Assembly (NCBI RefSeq): GCF_009469695.1
Contig: NZ_SSSR01000014.1
Coordinates: 1-64,000, forward strand
Origin: Propionivibrio limicola
GTDB lineage: Bacteria; Pseudomonadota; Gammaproteobacteria; Burkholderiales; Rhodocyclaceae
Direction: 5' to 3'
Length of the DNA stretch: 64,000 bases
Of the stretch, positions 55,623 to 64,000 are shown one piece after another (position 1 is the stretch's first letter; the number at the start of each line of letters is the position of its first letter). The notes beneath the pieces are model-generated. The model had not been told where the DNA came from, ran no database searches, and saw only the letters and a list, made by a program, of their open reading frames with translations. The position numbers and the translations under genes are program-made.

Positions 55623-57119
55623 TTAATTCTCGAGCTTCCCGGCGCGGTTGAGCAGGAAGTGCGTGAGCAGGGCGACGGGGCGGCCGGTGGCGCCTTTTTC
55701 AGCGCCTGATTTCCAGGCCGTGCCGGCAATATCAAGGTGTGCCCACGTGAATTTTTTCGCAAACCGCGACAGGAAACAGGCGGCCGTAACGCTGCCCGCC
55801 GGTCGGCCGCCGATGTTGGCCATGTCGGCAAAGTTGCTCTTCAGTTGGTCCTGGTAGTCGTCCCAGAGGGGCAGGTGCCAAGCGCGGTCGCCGGCTTCGG
55901 AGCCCATGGCGAGAAGTTCGGCGGCGAAATCGTCATCGTTGGCAAACAGGCCGCTGGCGACGTGGCCCAATGCAATGACGCAGGCGCCGGTCAGGGTGGC
56001 GATATCGACGACAGCCGTGGGGTGGAAACGTTCGGCGTAGGTCAGCGCATCGCACAGGATGAGACGCCCCTCGGCATCCGTGTTGAGGATTTCGATGGTT
56101 TGGCCGGAGAGCGAGGTGACGATGTCGCCCGGTTTGCTGGCGTTGCCGCCGGGCATGTTTTCGACCGATGGTACGATCACCGTCAGGTTCAGCGGCAACT
56201 GCATGAGCGCGGCGGCTTTGATCGTGCCGAGCACACTTGCCGCGCCGCACATGTCGAACTTCATTTCATCCATGCCTTCGCCCGGCTTGAGCGAAATGCC
56301 TCCGGTGTCGAAGGTGATGCCCTTGCCGACGAGCACGACCGGCTTGTCGTTTGCCTTGCCGCCCTTGTAGTGCAGTACGATCAACTTGGGCGGCTGATGC
56401 GAGCCCTTGGCTACCGAGAGCAACGAATGCATGCCGAGCGACTCCATGTCGCTTCGTTCGAGAACCTCGCATTCGAGTGCGTGGTCTGCGGCGATTCGTT
56501 TTGCCGTGTCGGCCAGGTATGCAGGGGTGCAGATGTTTCCGGGCAGGTCGCCGAGCGTGCGGGCGAGGGCAACGCCTTCGGCGATGGCCTGTCCTTGTGC
56601 CAGTGCTTCTTCCGCAATCACCGGTTTTGTTTTTCGATCGACGGCAAGATCAATTCTTTTGAGCAGAAATTCGTTGTTCTTCTGGCTTTTGAATTGATCA
56701 AAACGGTAGAGCGTTTCGCGGGTGATGATGACGGCTTGCCGGATGCGCCAGGCCACACTTTTCTTCTTGACCGGTATTTCGGTCAGAAAAAGCGCTGCAT
56801 CGGTGGCGCCGGTGTCCTTCAGGAATTTGACTGCTGTTCGGATGGCCGCGCCGTACTCTTTTTCGCGAAACTCTTTTTCCTTGCCGAGGCCAACCAGAAG
56901 AACGCGTTGGCATGCGGTTCCCGGAACGTCTCTGAGGAGCGTCGTCGAGCCGGCTTTGCCATTCATGTCGCCGTGACGGATGACGTCGCTGAGATAATGG
57001 TTCGATGATTTATCGATCGCTCCGGCGGCCGTCGTGAGCTTTCCCGATTCGAAGACGCCGACGACAACGCAGGCGCTTTCCTGTTTCTCCGGGTTTTTGC
57101 TTTTTATGCTAAATTCCAC
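55623..57119 (-). CDS. pepA: Leucyl aminopeptidase (cytosol aminopeptidase)
   Basis: A 498-residue M17 metallopeptidase that removes N-terminal residues and, in Escherichia coli, also acts at Xer sites as an accessory DNA-binding protein. The metal site NTDAEGRLILCDAL and the GKGITFDTGGISLKP and EMKFDMCGAASVLG segments carry the metal and catalytic residues. Start GTG 57119 follows AGGAGAAACCG, a strong site, and begins VEFSIKSKN; an upstream frame without similarity crosses the divergent lptF. The link with xerC in this window is only incidental. Confidence 0.95.
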   Translation of the reverse strand: MEFSIKSKNPEKQESACVVVGVFESGKLTTAAGAIDKSSNHYLSDVIRHGDMNGKAGSTTLLRDVPGTACQRVLLVGLGKEKEFREKEYGAAIRTAVKFLKDTGATDAALFLTEIPVKKKSVAWRIRQAVIITRETLYRFDQFKSQKNNEFLLKRIDLAVDRKTKPVIAEEALAQGQAIAEGVALARTLGDLPGNICTPAYLADTAKRIAADHALECEVLERSDMESLGMHSLLSVAKGSHQPPKLIVLHYKGGKANDKPVVLVGKGITFDTGGISLKPGEGMDEMKFDMCGAASVLGTIKAAALMQLPLNLTVIVPSVENMPGGNASKPGDIVTSLSGQTIEILNTDAEGRLILCDALTYAERFHPTAVVDIATLTGACVIALGHVASGLFANDDDFAAELLAMGSEAGDRAWHLPLWDDYQDQLKSNFADMANIGGRPAGSVTAACFLSRFAKKFTWAHLDIAGTAWKSGAEKGATGRPVALLTHFLLNRAGKLEN

Positions 57120-57191
57120 CGGTTTCTCCTCTGGCAGCGTGGTTTTGATCAGAGACTGATTATCCCTGCAGTTTTTCGGCAAAGTCAAAAA

Positions 57192-58271
57192 ATGATCTTT
57201 CAGCGCGCTACCCGGCGCGAATTTACCCATTCCGCAGCTGGCGTCTTTGTTGCGCTTTTTGCCATCCTGCTGACAACCCAGTTGATTCGTTTTCTGGGCG
57301 AAGCGGCGCAAGGTTCGATTGCGCCGGAGGCGGTGGTTGCGCTGCTCGGGTTTTCCGCACTCAACTACATTCCTGCGCTGTTGTCTTTGGCCGCCTTTAT
57401 TGCGATCCTATTGTCATTGTCCCGCAGCTATCGTGATTCCGAGATGGTGGTCTGGTTTTCGTCGGGAATTTCCTTGCTGGCGTGGATTCGTCCTGTGCTG
57501 GTGTTCACTCTTCCGTTGGTGGTGGCAATTGGCGGGCTTTCGCTGTTTGTTTCGCCTTGGGCGTTGTCGCAAAGTGCGGAGTATCGGCGGAATCTGGAGA
57601 GTCAGCGGGACGCAAGCCAGGCTTCGCCCGGTGCGTTTCAGGAGTCATCCTCCGGTGACCGGGTCATTTTTGTCGAAGCTGTTGCCGATGATGCGTCTTA
57701 TGTGAAGAACGTGTTCGTGTCTTCGGTGCAGAATCGTCGTCTCGGTGTGACGATGGCGGCACGTGGCTATCAGGAAACGGCATCGAACGGTGATCGTTTT
57801 ATCGTGCTTGAAAATGGCAGTCGGTATGAGGTTGAGCCGGGAACACCAGAGTTCCGTGTGCTGGAATATGGGCGCTATGCGCTGCGCGTTGAAACCAAGG
57901 AGGCGCGCGGGATTGAGCGGACGTCAAAGAACACCCCGACGTTTGAATTGCTTGAGAAGGATGTTCCATCCTATCGTGCCGAGTTGCTATGGCGTCTGAG
58001 TGTGCCGATCTCGGCCGTTGTGCTGGCCCTGCTGGCCATCCCCTTGTCTTTCGTCAATCCGCGCGCCGGCCGGTCGGCCAACATGTTGTTGGCGATATTT
58101 ACCTACCTTGTTTATAACAATCTGATGACCGTTGTGCAGGCGTGGGTGGCGAGCGGGCGAATTTCGTTTGCGGCCGGTTTGATCGGCGTGCACTTGTTCA
58201 TGCTCTTGCTACTGCCCGTGCTTTTCTTCCGCCGGATTGCGGTTCGCTCCTTCCCCTTGTTTTTCAGATGA
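57192..58271 (+). CDS. lptF: LPS export permease LptF
   Basis: A 359-residue inner-membrane subunit of the LptB2FG transporter, which extracts LPS from the inner membrane and drives it over LptCAD. Six transmembrane segments, three on each side of a periplasmic beta-jellyroll domain (about residues 130-260). FQRATRREFTHSAAGVFVAL opens the protein as in the family. Divergent from pepA and overlapping lptG by 4 bases. The lptB and lptA genes are not in this window. Confidence 0.95.
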   Translation: MIFQRATRREFTHSAAGVFVALFAILLTTQLIRFLGEAAQGSIAPEAVVALLGFSALNYIPALLSLAAFIAILLSLSRSYRDSEMVVWFSSGISLLAWIRPVLVFTLPLVVAIGGLSLFVSPWALSQSAEYRRNLESQRDASQASPGAFQESSSGDRVIFVEAVADDASYVKNVFVSSVQNRRLGVTMAARGYQETASNGDRFIVLENGSRYEVEPGTPEFRVLEYGRYALRVETKEARGIERTSKNTPTFELLEKDVPSYRAELLWRLSVPISAVVLALLAIPLSFVNPRAGRSANMLLAIFTYLVYNNLMTVVQAWVASGRISFAAGLIGVHLFMLLLLPVLFFRRIAVRSFPLFFR

Positions 58272-59341
58272 ATATTTATCGTCGCTATCTGGCTAAGGAG
58301 GTGTCCGGCGCCATTGCCCTGGTCCTGGTTGCTTTTCTGGCGCTATTCGGCTTTTTCGACATGATTGCGGAGGTCAAGAATGTCGGATCGGGCGGCTATC
58401 AGTTGCATCATGCCATTGCCTTCGTTCTTCTCCGGATGCCGGGGCGTGTGTATGAATTAATGCCGATTGCCGTTCTGATCGGTACGCTCTATGCCCTCTC
58501 TACCTTGGCGCGGCATTCAGAGATTACCGTCTTGCGCGCGTCCGGGTTGTCGACGGGGCGGCTTTTGGCAGGGCTGCTCACCGTGGCGTTCGGGTTTGCC
58601 TTGGTGACCTTTTTCGTTGGAGAGGTCGTGGCGCCGCCTTCGGAGCGAGCGGCACAGCAAATGCGGCTTCAGGAGCGGGGAAAGGCGGTGAAGCAGGAGT
58701 TGCGCAGCGGACTTTGGGTGAAGGATGAGCGGCGATTTATCAATGTCCAACTCGTACTGCCCGATACGCGGTTGCGCGGCATCCGCATCTACGATTTTGA
58801 TGAAGCCTTCCGCTTGCGATCGGTTACCGAGGCGGCCGAAGGGGCGTACTTGCCTCCTGCCAGTTGGCGTCTCACTGGCGTGGTGCGCACCGTGTTGCAC
58901 GGAGAGCGCGCCGAGGTTATCAAAGTGCCGGATTTGGAATGGCAATCGGCGCTCAATCCGGACATTCTCTCAGTCTTGATGGTGGCGCCGGAGCGGATGT
59001 CCCTGCTGCACTTGTCGTCGTATATCCAGCATCTTGCCGAGAATAACCAGAAAACAGAGCGCTATGACATTGCTCTCTGGAAGAAGGTCGTCTACCCGCT
59101 GGCAGCCTTGGTTATGGTAGCTTTGGCATTGCCTTTCGGCTACACGCACAACCGTGTCGCGGGCGTGAGCTTCAAGATTTTCTCGGGGGTCATGATCGGT
59201 GTGCTTTTTTACATGCTGAATGGGCTTTTTTCCAACCTCGGGGCAATCAATAGCTGGTCCCCTATGTTAAGCGCGGTGACGCCATCGGTCTTGTTTATGC
59301 TGGCTGCGGCGGCCATGATCTGGTGGGTTGAGCGACGGTAA
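58268..59341 (+). CDS. lptG: LPS export permease LptG
   Basis: A 357-residue partner of LptF with the same six-helix plus jellyroll layout. N-terminal MNIYRRYLAKEVSGAIALVL and C-terminal LPFGYTHNRVAGVSFKIFSG with the last helix are typical of LptG. Start ATG 58268 inside the lptF stop. A hairpin after the stop (59348-59366) separates it from the convergent DUF3106 gene. Confidence 0.95.
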   Translation: MNIYRRYLAKEVSGAIALVLVAFLALFGFFDMIAEVKNVGSGGYQLHHAIAFVLLRMPGRVYELMPIAVLIGTLYALSTLARHSEITVLRASGLSTGRLLAGLLTVAFGFALVTFFVGEVVAPPSERAAQQMRLQERGKAVKQELRSGLWVKDERRFINVQLVLPDTRLRGIRIYDFDEAFRLRSVTEAAEGAYLPPASWRLTGVVRTVLHGERAEVIKVPDLEWQSALNPDILSVLMVAPERMSLLHLSSYIQHLAENNQKTERYDIALWKKVVYPLAALVMVALALPFGYTHNRVAGVSFKIFSGVMIGVLFYMLNGLFSNLGAINSWSPMLSAVTPSVLFMLAAAAMIWWVERR

Positions 59342-59347
59342 TGGCGC

Positions 59348-59366
59348 CGGCGTTTGAATAACGCCG
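59348..59366. terminator. Hairpin between convergent lptG and DUF3106 genes
   Basis: CGGCGTT and AACGCCG form a perfect 7-base stem with a 5-base loop. No T-tract on either strand; it may be a weak bidirectional terminator. Confidence 0.45.
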
Positions 59367-59393
59367 ACCACTGCGCGTGGAGGAGGCGCAAGG

Positions 59394-59990
59394 CTACTCC
59401 AGGAGAGGTTGAGTCGAACTCTCCGGTATGGCATTGGGTGGCGGTGATTCCGGCGCTTTTCGTGAGGTGCCAGTGCCCTTGTCGCCAAGAGGGCTCGGGG
59501 GCGAAATAAGCTTGTTGGGTCTGGATGTTTTTTGTTTTGCGGCCCGCTCTATCGCTTCTTGTTTGTATCGGTTCTTCTCTTCTTCGGGAAGATTCAGGTA
59601 CTCCTCCCATTTTTCTTTGAGCGCCTTCTTTTTCTCAGACGGGAGTTGGCTGGCGGTCTTGAAGTTTTCGCGGGCGATTTGGCGTTGTCTGGGCGTCATT
59701 TTCCCCCAGGCCTGCATTTGGCGCTGGATGCGTAACTGTTCTACCGGCGACAGGGAGGTGAAGCGAGCGGCGATCGTCAGCCATTTTTTTTGGCGATGGT
59801 ACTCCATCGAGTCCCAGTCGTCGCAAAGAGGGGATAGAACGATCTTCTGCTGAATCGTCAGGTCGCTCCATGCTGGTTGTGGGGGCGTGACGATGAGAGA
59901 CGGGCTGACGGACGGCGCCGCAGTGGCGGCCCATCCGTGCCCAGACAGCAGGCCACAAAGGATTATTCCTGCGAGGACTGCTCGAGCCAT
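59394..59990 (-). CDS. DUF3106 periplasmic protein
   Basis: A 198-residue protein with a signal peptide (about 1-22, ending GWAATA) and a helical central domain rich in basic and acidic residues: WDSMEYHRQKKWLTIAARFT, LSPVEQLRIQRQMQAWGKMT, then Lys-rich SEKKKALKEKWEEYLNL, and a Pro/Ser-rich tail. This is the DUF3106 layout. Function unknown. It overlaps the DUF3619 gene by 28 bases and is the last gene of the sigma factor operon. Confidence 0.8.
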   Translation of the reverse strand: MARAVLAGIILCGLLSGHGWAATAAPSVSPSLIVTPPQPAWSDLTIQQKIVLSPLCDDWDSMEYHRQKKWLTIAARFTSLSPVEQLRIQRQMQAWGKMTPRQRQIARENFKTASQLPSEKKKALKEKWEEYLNLPEEEKNRYKQEAIERAAKQKTSRPNKLISPPSPLGDKGTGTSRKAPESPPPNAIPESSTQPLLE

Positions 59991-60340
59991 GCGGCAAAGC
60001 CCTTGTCGGTAAAGGCGCTAACGGGTAATTCGTCTGCCAGAAGGGCGCTGTCGATATCGCCCAACTCACTGACGCGCCGGTCTGCGATCAAGAACGTTGA
60101 TAAGACGGCGATGAGAAGAAAAACAACGGCAATAGCCGTTTGCTTCGCAGCCGAGAAATTGCTGTGCAAGCGACCAAAGCCCCCGGCTGTTGCAAATATT
60201 TGCTGGTGCACCGAAACCTTTTGGCAGGCGAGAGCATGTTCTCTGGCTGCGGCGAGTCGCTGGCTGATGTCTTGGGGGAGTTCATGTGCCCCGCGATTAA
60301 GTTGCTGCCTGATTTTGTAGGCGAAATGCAGTTCGTTCAT
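59963..60340 (-). CDS. DUF3619 single-pass membrane protein (possible anti-sigma)
   Basis: A 125-residue protein: a cytoplasmic N-terminal helical part (MNELHFAYKIRQQLNRGAHE), a single transmembrane helix (AIAVVFLLIAVLSTFLIA, about residues 70-88), and a short periplasmic part. That layout and its position right after an ECF sigma gene (4-base overlap) resemble anti-sigma factors, but no conserved ZAS zinc motif is visible, so this role is inference. AGGAATT precedes the ATG. Confidence 0.8.
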   Translation of the reverse strand: MNELHFAYKIRQQLNRGAHELPQDISQRLAAAREHALACQKVSVHQQIFATAGGFGRLHSNFSAAKQTAIAVVFLLIAVLSTFLIADRRVSELGDIDSALLADELPVSAFTDKGFAAWLEQSSQE

Positions 60341-60951
60341 AACGTAATTCCTTTTGCTCGCAGGGCGGCCGCCAGCGTGTGTGTGGCGCGGGAGCAGTGC
60401 GTCTTTACACTGCCCTCCGAACATCCCATTGCAGCGGCTGTTTCCGCGACGTCCATATCTTCCCAGTAACGCATGAGGAATGCTTCCCGTTGACGAGTGG
60501 GAAGCTGTTTTATTTCCTGTTCAATGATTTTCAATGACTGAGCCTGTTGCAGCTGTCCGTCTGGGGTGTTCGGTGTGTATGAGCCGGATTCGACTTCCAG
60601 GGTCTCTAATGGATCATGCTCGTCGTCCTCGTCTGACGCGAATGAGGAGAGAAGCGTTGTCCAAAGGGAGCGTATTTTGCTGCGTCGGTAATAGTCGCGG
60701 ATTGCGTTTTGCAGAATGCGCTGGAAGAGCATTGGAAACTCTTCTGCCGGTCGATCTCCGTATTTCTCGGCCAGTCGCATCATTGAGTCCTGAACAATAT
60801 CCAGCGCAGTCTCTTCGTTTTGAACCGCATACATCGCCTGCTTGAAGGCGCGGCGCTCCGTGGCGACGAGAAAGTCCGATAGTTCGCGTTGGCTAGCCAG
60901 AATCAAATCCTTGTGGGGTGTAAGCTGTTTCAAGCCCCGGCCGGCAATCAA
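60337..60951 (-). CDS. ECF-type RNA polymerase sigma factor
   Basis: A protein of about 190-204 residues with sigma region 2 (RRAFKQAMYAVQNEETALDI then VQDSMMRLAEKY) and region 4 (KQLPTRQREAFLMRYWEDMD then AETAAAMGCSEGSVKTHCSR). It contains an insert SDEDDEHDPLETLEVESGSY between the two. The start is uncertain: TTG at 60951, 60933 or 60906; AAGGA just before the last favours a shorter form. The gene is divergent from ilvI. It overlaps DUF3619 by 4 bases. The targets are unknown; envelope stress is plausible. Confidence 0.85.
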   Translation of the reverse strand: MIAGRGLKQLTPHKDLILASQRELSDFLVATERRAFKQAMYAVQNEETALDIVQDSMMRLAEKYGDRPAEEFPMLFQRILQNAIRDYYRRSKIRSLWTTLLSSFASDEDDEHDPLETLEVESGSYTPNTPDGQLQQAQSLKIIEQEIKQLPTRQREAFLMRYWEDMDVAETAAAMGCSEGSVKTHCSRATHTLAAALRAKGITL

Positions 60952-60975
60952 GCCGAGATGGTTGGCGTGTGAGTC

Positions 60976-61002
60976 TTGACCAATCGAGGCCTAACCTATA
61001 AC
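60976..61002 (+). promoter_or_regulatory. Candidate ilvI promoter
   Basis: TTGACC (60976-60981) and TATAAC (60997-61002), 15 bases apart, 44 bases before the ilvI ATG. The spacing is short. No leader peptide rich in Ile, Val or Leu and no attenuator hairpin is seen, so classic ilv attenuation is unlikely here. Confidence 0.45.
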
Positions 61003-61045
61003 GTTACGCGCTTTTCTGAATATTTTGCTTGGTAAGGCAACAATT

Positions 61046-62746
61046 ATGACCATGATGACCGGTGCGGAGATTGTAATCAGGTGCCTGCAGGAAGAAAAGG
61101 TCGAATACGTATTTGGCTATCCGGGTGGGTCGGTTCTTCATATCTATGATGAGCTTTTCAAGCAAGATCAGGTTAAGCACATTCTTGTTCGCCATGAGCA
61201 GGCAGCGGTGCATGCTGCCGATGGTCTGGCGCGCTCGTCGAGTCGCGTCGGGGTTGCGATGGTGACTTCTGGTCCGGGGGCGACAAACGCCGTTACGGGC
61301 ATTGCAACAGCTTATATGGACTCGATCCCGTTGGTGGTGATTTCAGGTCAGGTGCCCACCTCCTATATCGGCCAGGATGCTTTCCAGGAGTGCGATACCG
61401 TCGGGATCACGCGTCCGTGTGTCAAGCACAATTTCCTGGTCAAGGATGTTCACGATATCGCGACGATATTCAAAAAAGCATTTTACATCGCGCGTACCGG
61501 CCGGCCGGGTCCTGTTGTCATCGATATTCCGAAGGATATTACGGCGGCGAAGTGCAAGTTTGAGTATCCGAAAGAAGTCGAAATGCGTTCGTACAACCCC
61601 GTTACCAAGGGGCATCACGGGCAGATAAAAAAAGCGGTGCAACTTCTGGTCAATGCCAAGCGCCCCATGATTTACACGGGGGGCGGAGTGGTTCTTTCGA
61701 ATGCGTCCGAGCAACTGACGGTGCTTACCCGAAAGCTTGGCTTTCCCATCACCAATACTCTGATGGGTTTGGGGGCGTATCCGGCAACGGACTCGCAGTT
61801 TCTCGGGATGCCGGGGATGCACGGCACGCTTGAAGCCAATATGGCGCTGCAAAATTGCGATGTGCTGCTCGCCATCGGTGCCCGGTTTGACGACAGGGTG
61901 ATCGGTAATCCGGAGCATTTTGGGGCGCAGCCACGCAAGATTATCCACATTGATATCGATCCGTCGTCGATCTCGAAACGTGTGCGGGTCGATGTGCCAA
62001 TTGTCGGTAGTGTCCCTGATGTCTTGGACGAAATGATGGGGCTGCTTCTAGCCGAGGCGGCGATGCAAGATATCGCCGAGTGGTGGGAGGAGATCGAAGG
62101 GTGGCGCGCCAGGAAGTGCATGAAGTACGCCGTGAAGGATGTGATCATGCCCCAGTACGTTATTGAGAAGCTGTGGGAGATAACCAAGGGCGATGCAATT
62201 ATTGCGTCAGACGTTGGGCAGCACCAGATGTGGGCGGCGCAGTATTACAAGTTTGACAAGCCGCGGCGTTGGCTGAACTCGGGTGGTCTTGGAACCATGG
62301 GGGTTGGTTTGCCTTACGCAATTGGAGCGGCGATGGCTAACCCGGACAAGCAGGTTGCGTGCGTTACGGGGGATGGCTCGATTCAGATGTGTATTCAGGA
62401 GCTCTCGACGGCCAAGCAGTTTGGGCTGCCGCTCAAGATCATCAACCTGAACAACAGGTATCTGGGCATGGTTCGGCAGTGGCAGGAGATGTTCTACAGC
62501 CGACGCTATTCGCAGTCCTACATGGACTCCATTCCTGATTTCGTCAAATTGGCCGAGGCCTATGGTCACGTTGGTATTCGCGTAGAAAAGCCTGAGGACG
62601 TGGTTCCTGCCTTGCATAAGGCCTTTGTCGAGCATAAGGATGACCTTGTTTTCCTCGATATCCGCACCGACCGGGAAGCGAACGTTTTCCCGATGGTCGC
62701 GGCGGGTAAGGGATTGTCCGAGATGATCATGGCCGAAGACCTGTAA
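61046..62746 (+). CDS. ilvI: Acetolactate synthase large subunit
   Basis: A 566-residue TPP enzyme that makes acetolactate or acetohydroxybutyrate, the first common step to valine, leucine and isoleucine. The TPP-activating glutamate is E51 (RHEQAAVHAADGLAR), the FAD-binding region lies in the middle, and the GDGSIQMCIQELSTAKQF...NN motif binds TPP and magnesium near the C-terminus. Start ATG 61046 follows AAGG; TTG 61025 in frame is less likely. Small subunit and reductase genes follow. Confidence 0.95.
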   Translation: MTMMTGAEIVIRCLQEEKVEYVFGYPGGSVLHIYDELFKQDQVKHILVRHEQAAVHAADGLARSSSRVGVAMVTSGPGATNAVTGIATAYMDSIPLVVISGQVPTSYIGQDAFQECDTVGITRPCVKHNFLVKDVHDIATIFKKAFYIARTGRPGPVVIDIPKDITAAKCKFEYPKEVEMRSYNPVTKGHHGQIKKAVQLLVNAKRPMIYTGGGVVLSNASEQLTVLTRKLGFPITNTLMGLGAYPATDSQFLGMPGMHGTLEANMALQNCDVLLAIGARFDDRVIGNPEHFGAQPRKIIHIDIDPSSISKRVRVDVPIVGSVPDVLDEMMGLLLAEAAMQDIAEWWEEIEGWRARKCMKYAVKDVIMPQYVIEKLWEITKGDAIIASDVGQHQMWAAQYYKFDKPRRWLNSGGLGTMGVGLPYAIGAAMANPDKQVACVTGDGSIQMCIQELSTAKQFGLPLKIINLNNRYLGMVRQWQEMFYSRRYSQSYMDSIPDFVKLAEAYGHVGIRVEKPEDVVPALHKAFVEHKDDLVFLDIRTDREANVFPMVAAGKGLSEMIMAEDL

Positions 62747-62758
62747 GGGAGGGATGAT

Positions 62759-64000
<1,242 letters not shown>

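Noticed and set aside
60952..61045. Leader peptide and attenuator for ilvI
   Set aside because: No short frame rich in branched-chain codons and no alternative hairpins in the 94-base leader.

Overview
The window looks like chromosomal DNA of a Gram-negative betaproteobacterium, most likely of the order Rhodocyclales (Dechloromonas/Azonexus-like). The inference rests on high GC in nearly all genes, complete LPS and lipoprotein machinery (lipid A acyltransferase, lptM, lptF/lptG), the dapF-DUF484-xerC, divergent pepA/lptFG and valS...holC arrangements, and the ECF sigma-DUF3619-DUF3106 cassette next to ilvIHC. No tRNA, rRNA, CRISPR array, integrase or intact insertion sequence was seen. No database search was possible, so family names come from motif recognition.

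Layout. 1-230: the 3' remnant of a thioredoxin-like [2Fe-2S] ferredoxin gene behind a strong hairpin. 250-6270 (minus): an LPS/glycan cluster with three glycosyltransferases, a NodU/WapO-type carbamoyltransferase and an LpxL-type acyltransferase. 6452-10475 (plus): dapF, DUF484, xerC, then a Fur-family regulator overlapping a COG0523 zinc GTPase. 10594-15061: a STAS protein, hslV and hslU, with hslV and hslU separated by two opposite-strand genes (HDOD protein and a small companion). 15223-24304: an isochorismatase-like protein, an AEC transporter, a DUF5718-like protein, hslR, and an RND pump plus adaptor translationally coupled to lysA and lptM. 24340-26057: cyaY, then a more AT-rich patch with orphan membrane proteins, an attC-like element and a REP-like element. 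26058-30344 (minus): mrcA (PBP1A), an FHA protein with a cyclase-like N-terminus, and a YhcC-like radical SAM protein. 30560-34541 (plus): the sulfate ABC transporter sbp-cysT-cysW-cysA. 34579-40393: an OmpA-like lipoprotein and MarR regulator (minus) diverging from a tightly overlapping four-gene operon (class I glutamine amidotransferase, CPA2-type antiporter, YbdK/GCS2-type ligase, beta-lactamase-fold protein with degenerate catalytic motif). 40521-48516 (plus): hemA, prfA, prmC, grxD, purN, DUF3108, an RsmB-like methyltransferase and an MscS channel. 48834-57119 (minus): a small membrane protein, RstB/RstA-like two-component pair, valS, an acidic protein, holC, pepA. 57192-59341 (plus): lptF-lptG. 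59394-60951 (minus): DUF3106, DUF3619, sigma factor. 61046-64000 (plus): ilvI, ilvH and the start of ilvC.

How the parts fit. Most of the window is housekeeping: cell envelope (LPS export and modification, peptidoglycan precursor DAP, PBP1A), amino acids (lysine, branched chain), sulfate uptake, heme, translation termination and protein quality control. The best candidate for an undescribed system is the MarR-flanked operon at 35123-40393: two enzyme families that make and break gamma-glutamyl bonds sit on both sides of a Kef-like antiporter with 4-base overlaps, a palindromic operator lies in the divergent promoter, and a G-rich terminator closes the unit. Other notable points are three long dyad repeats of about 105-121 bp between genes, the split hslV/hslU locus, and two enzyme homologues that lack the expected catalytic residues.
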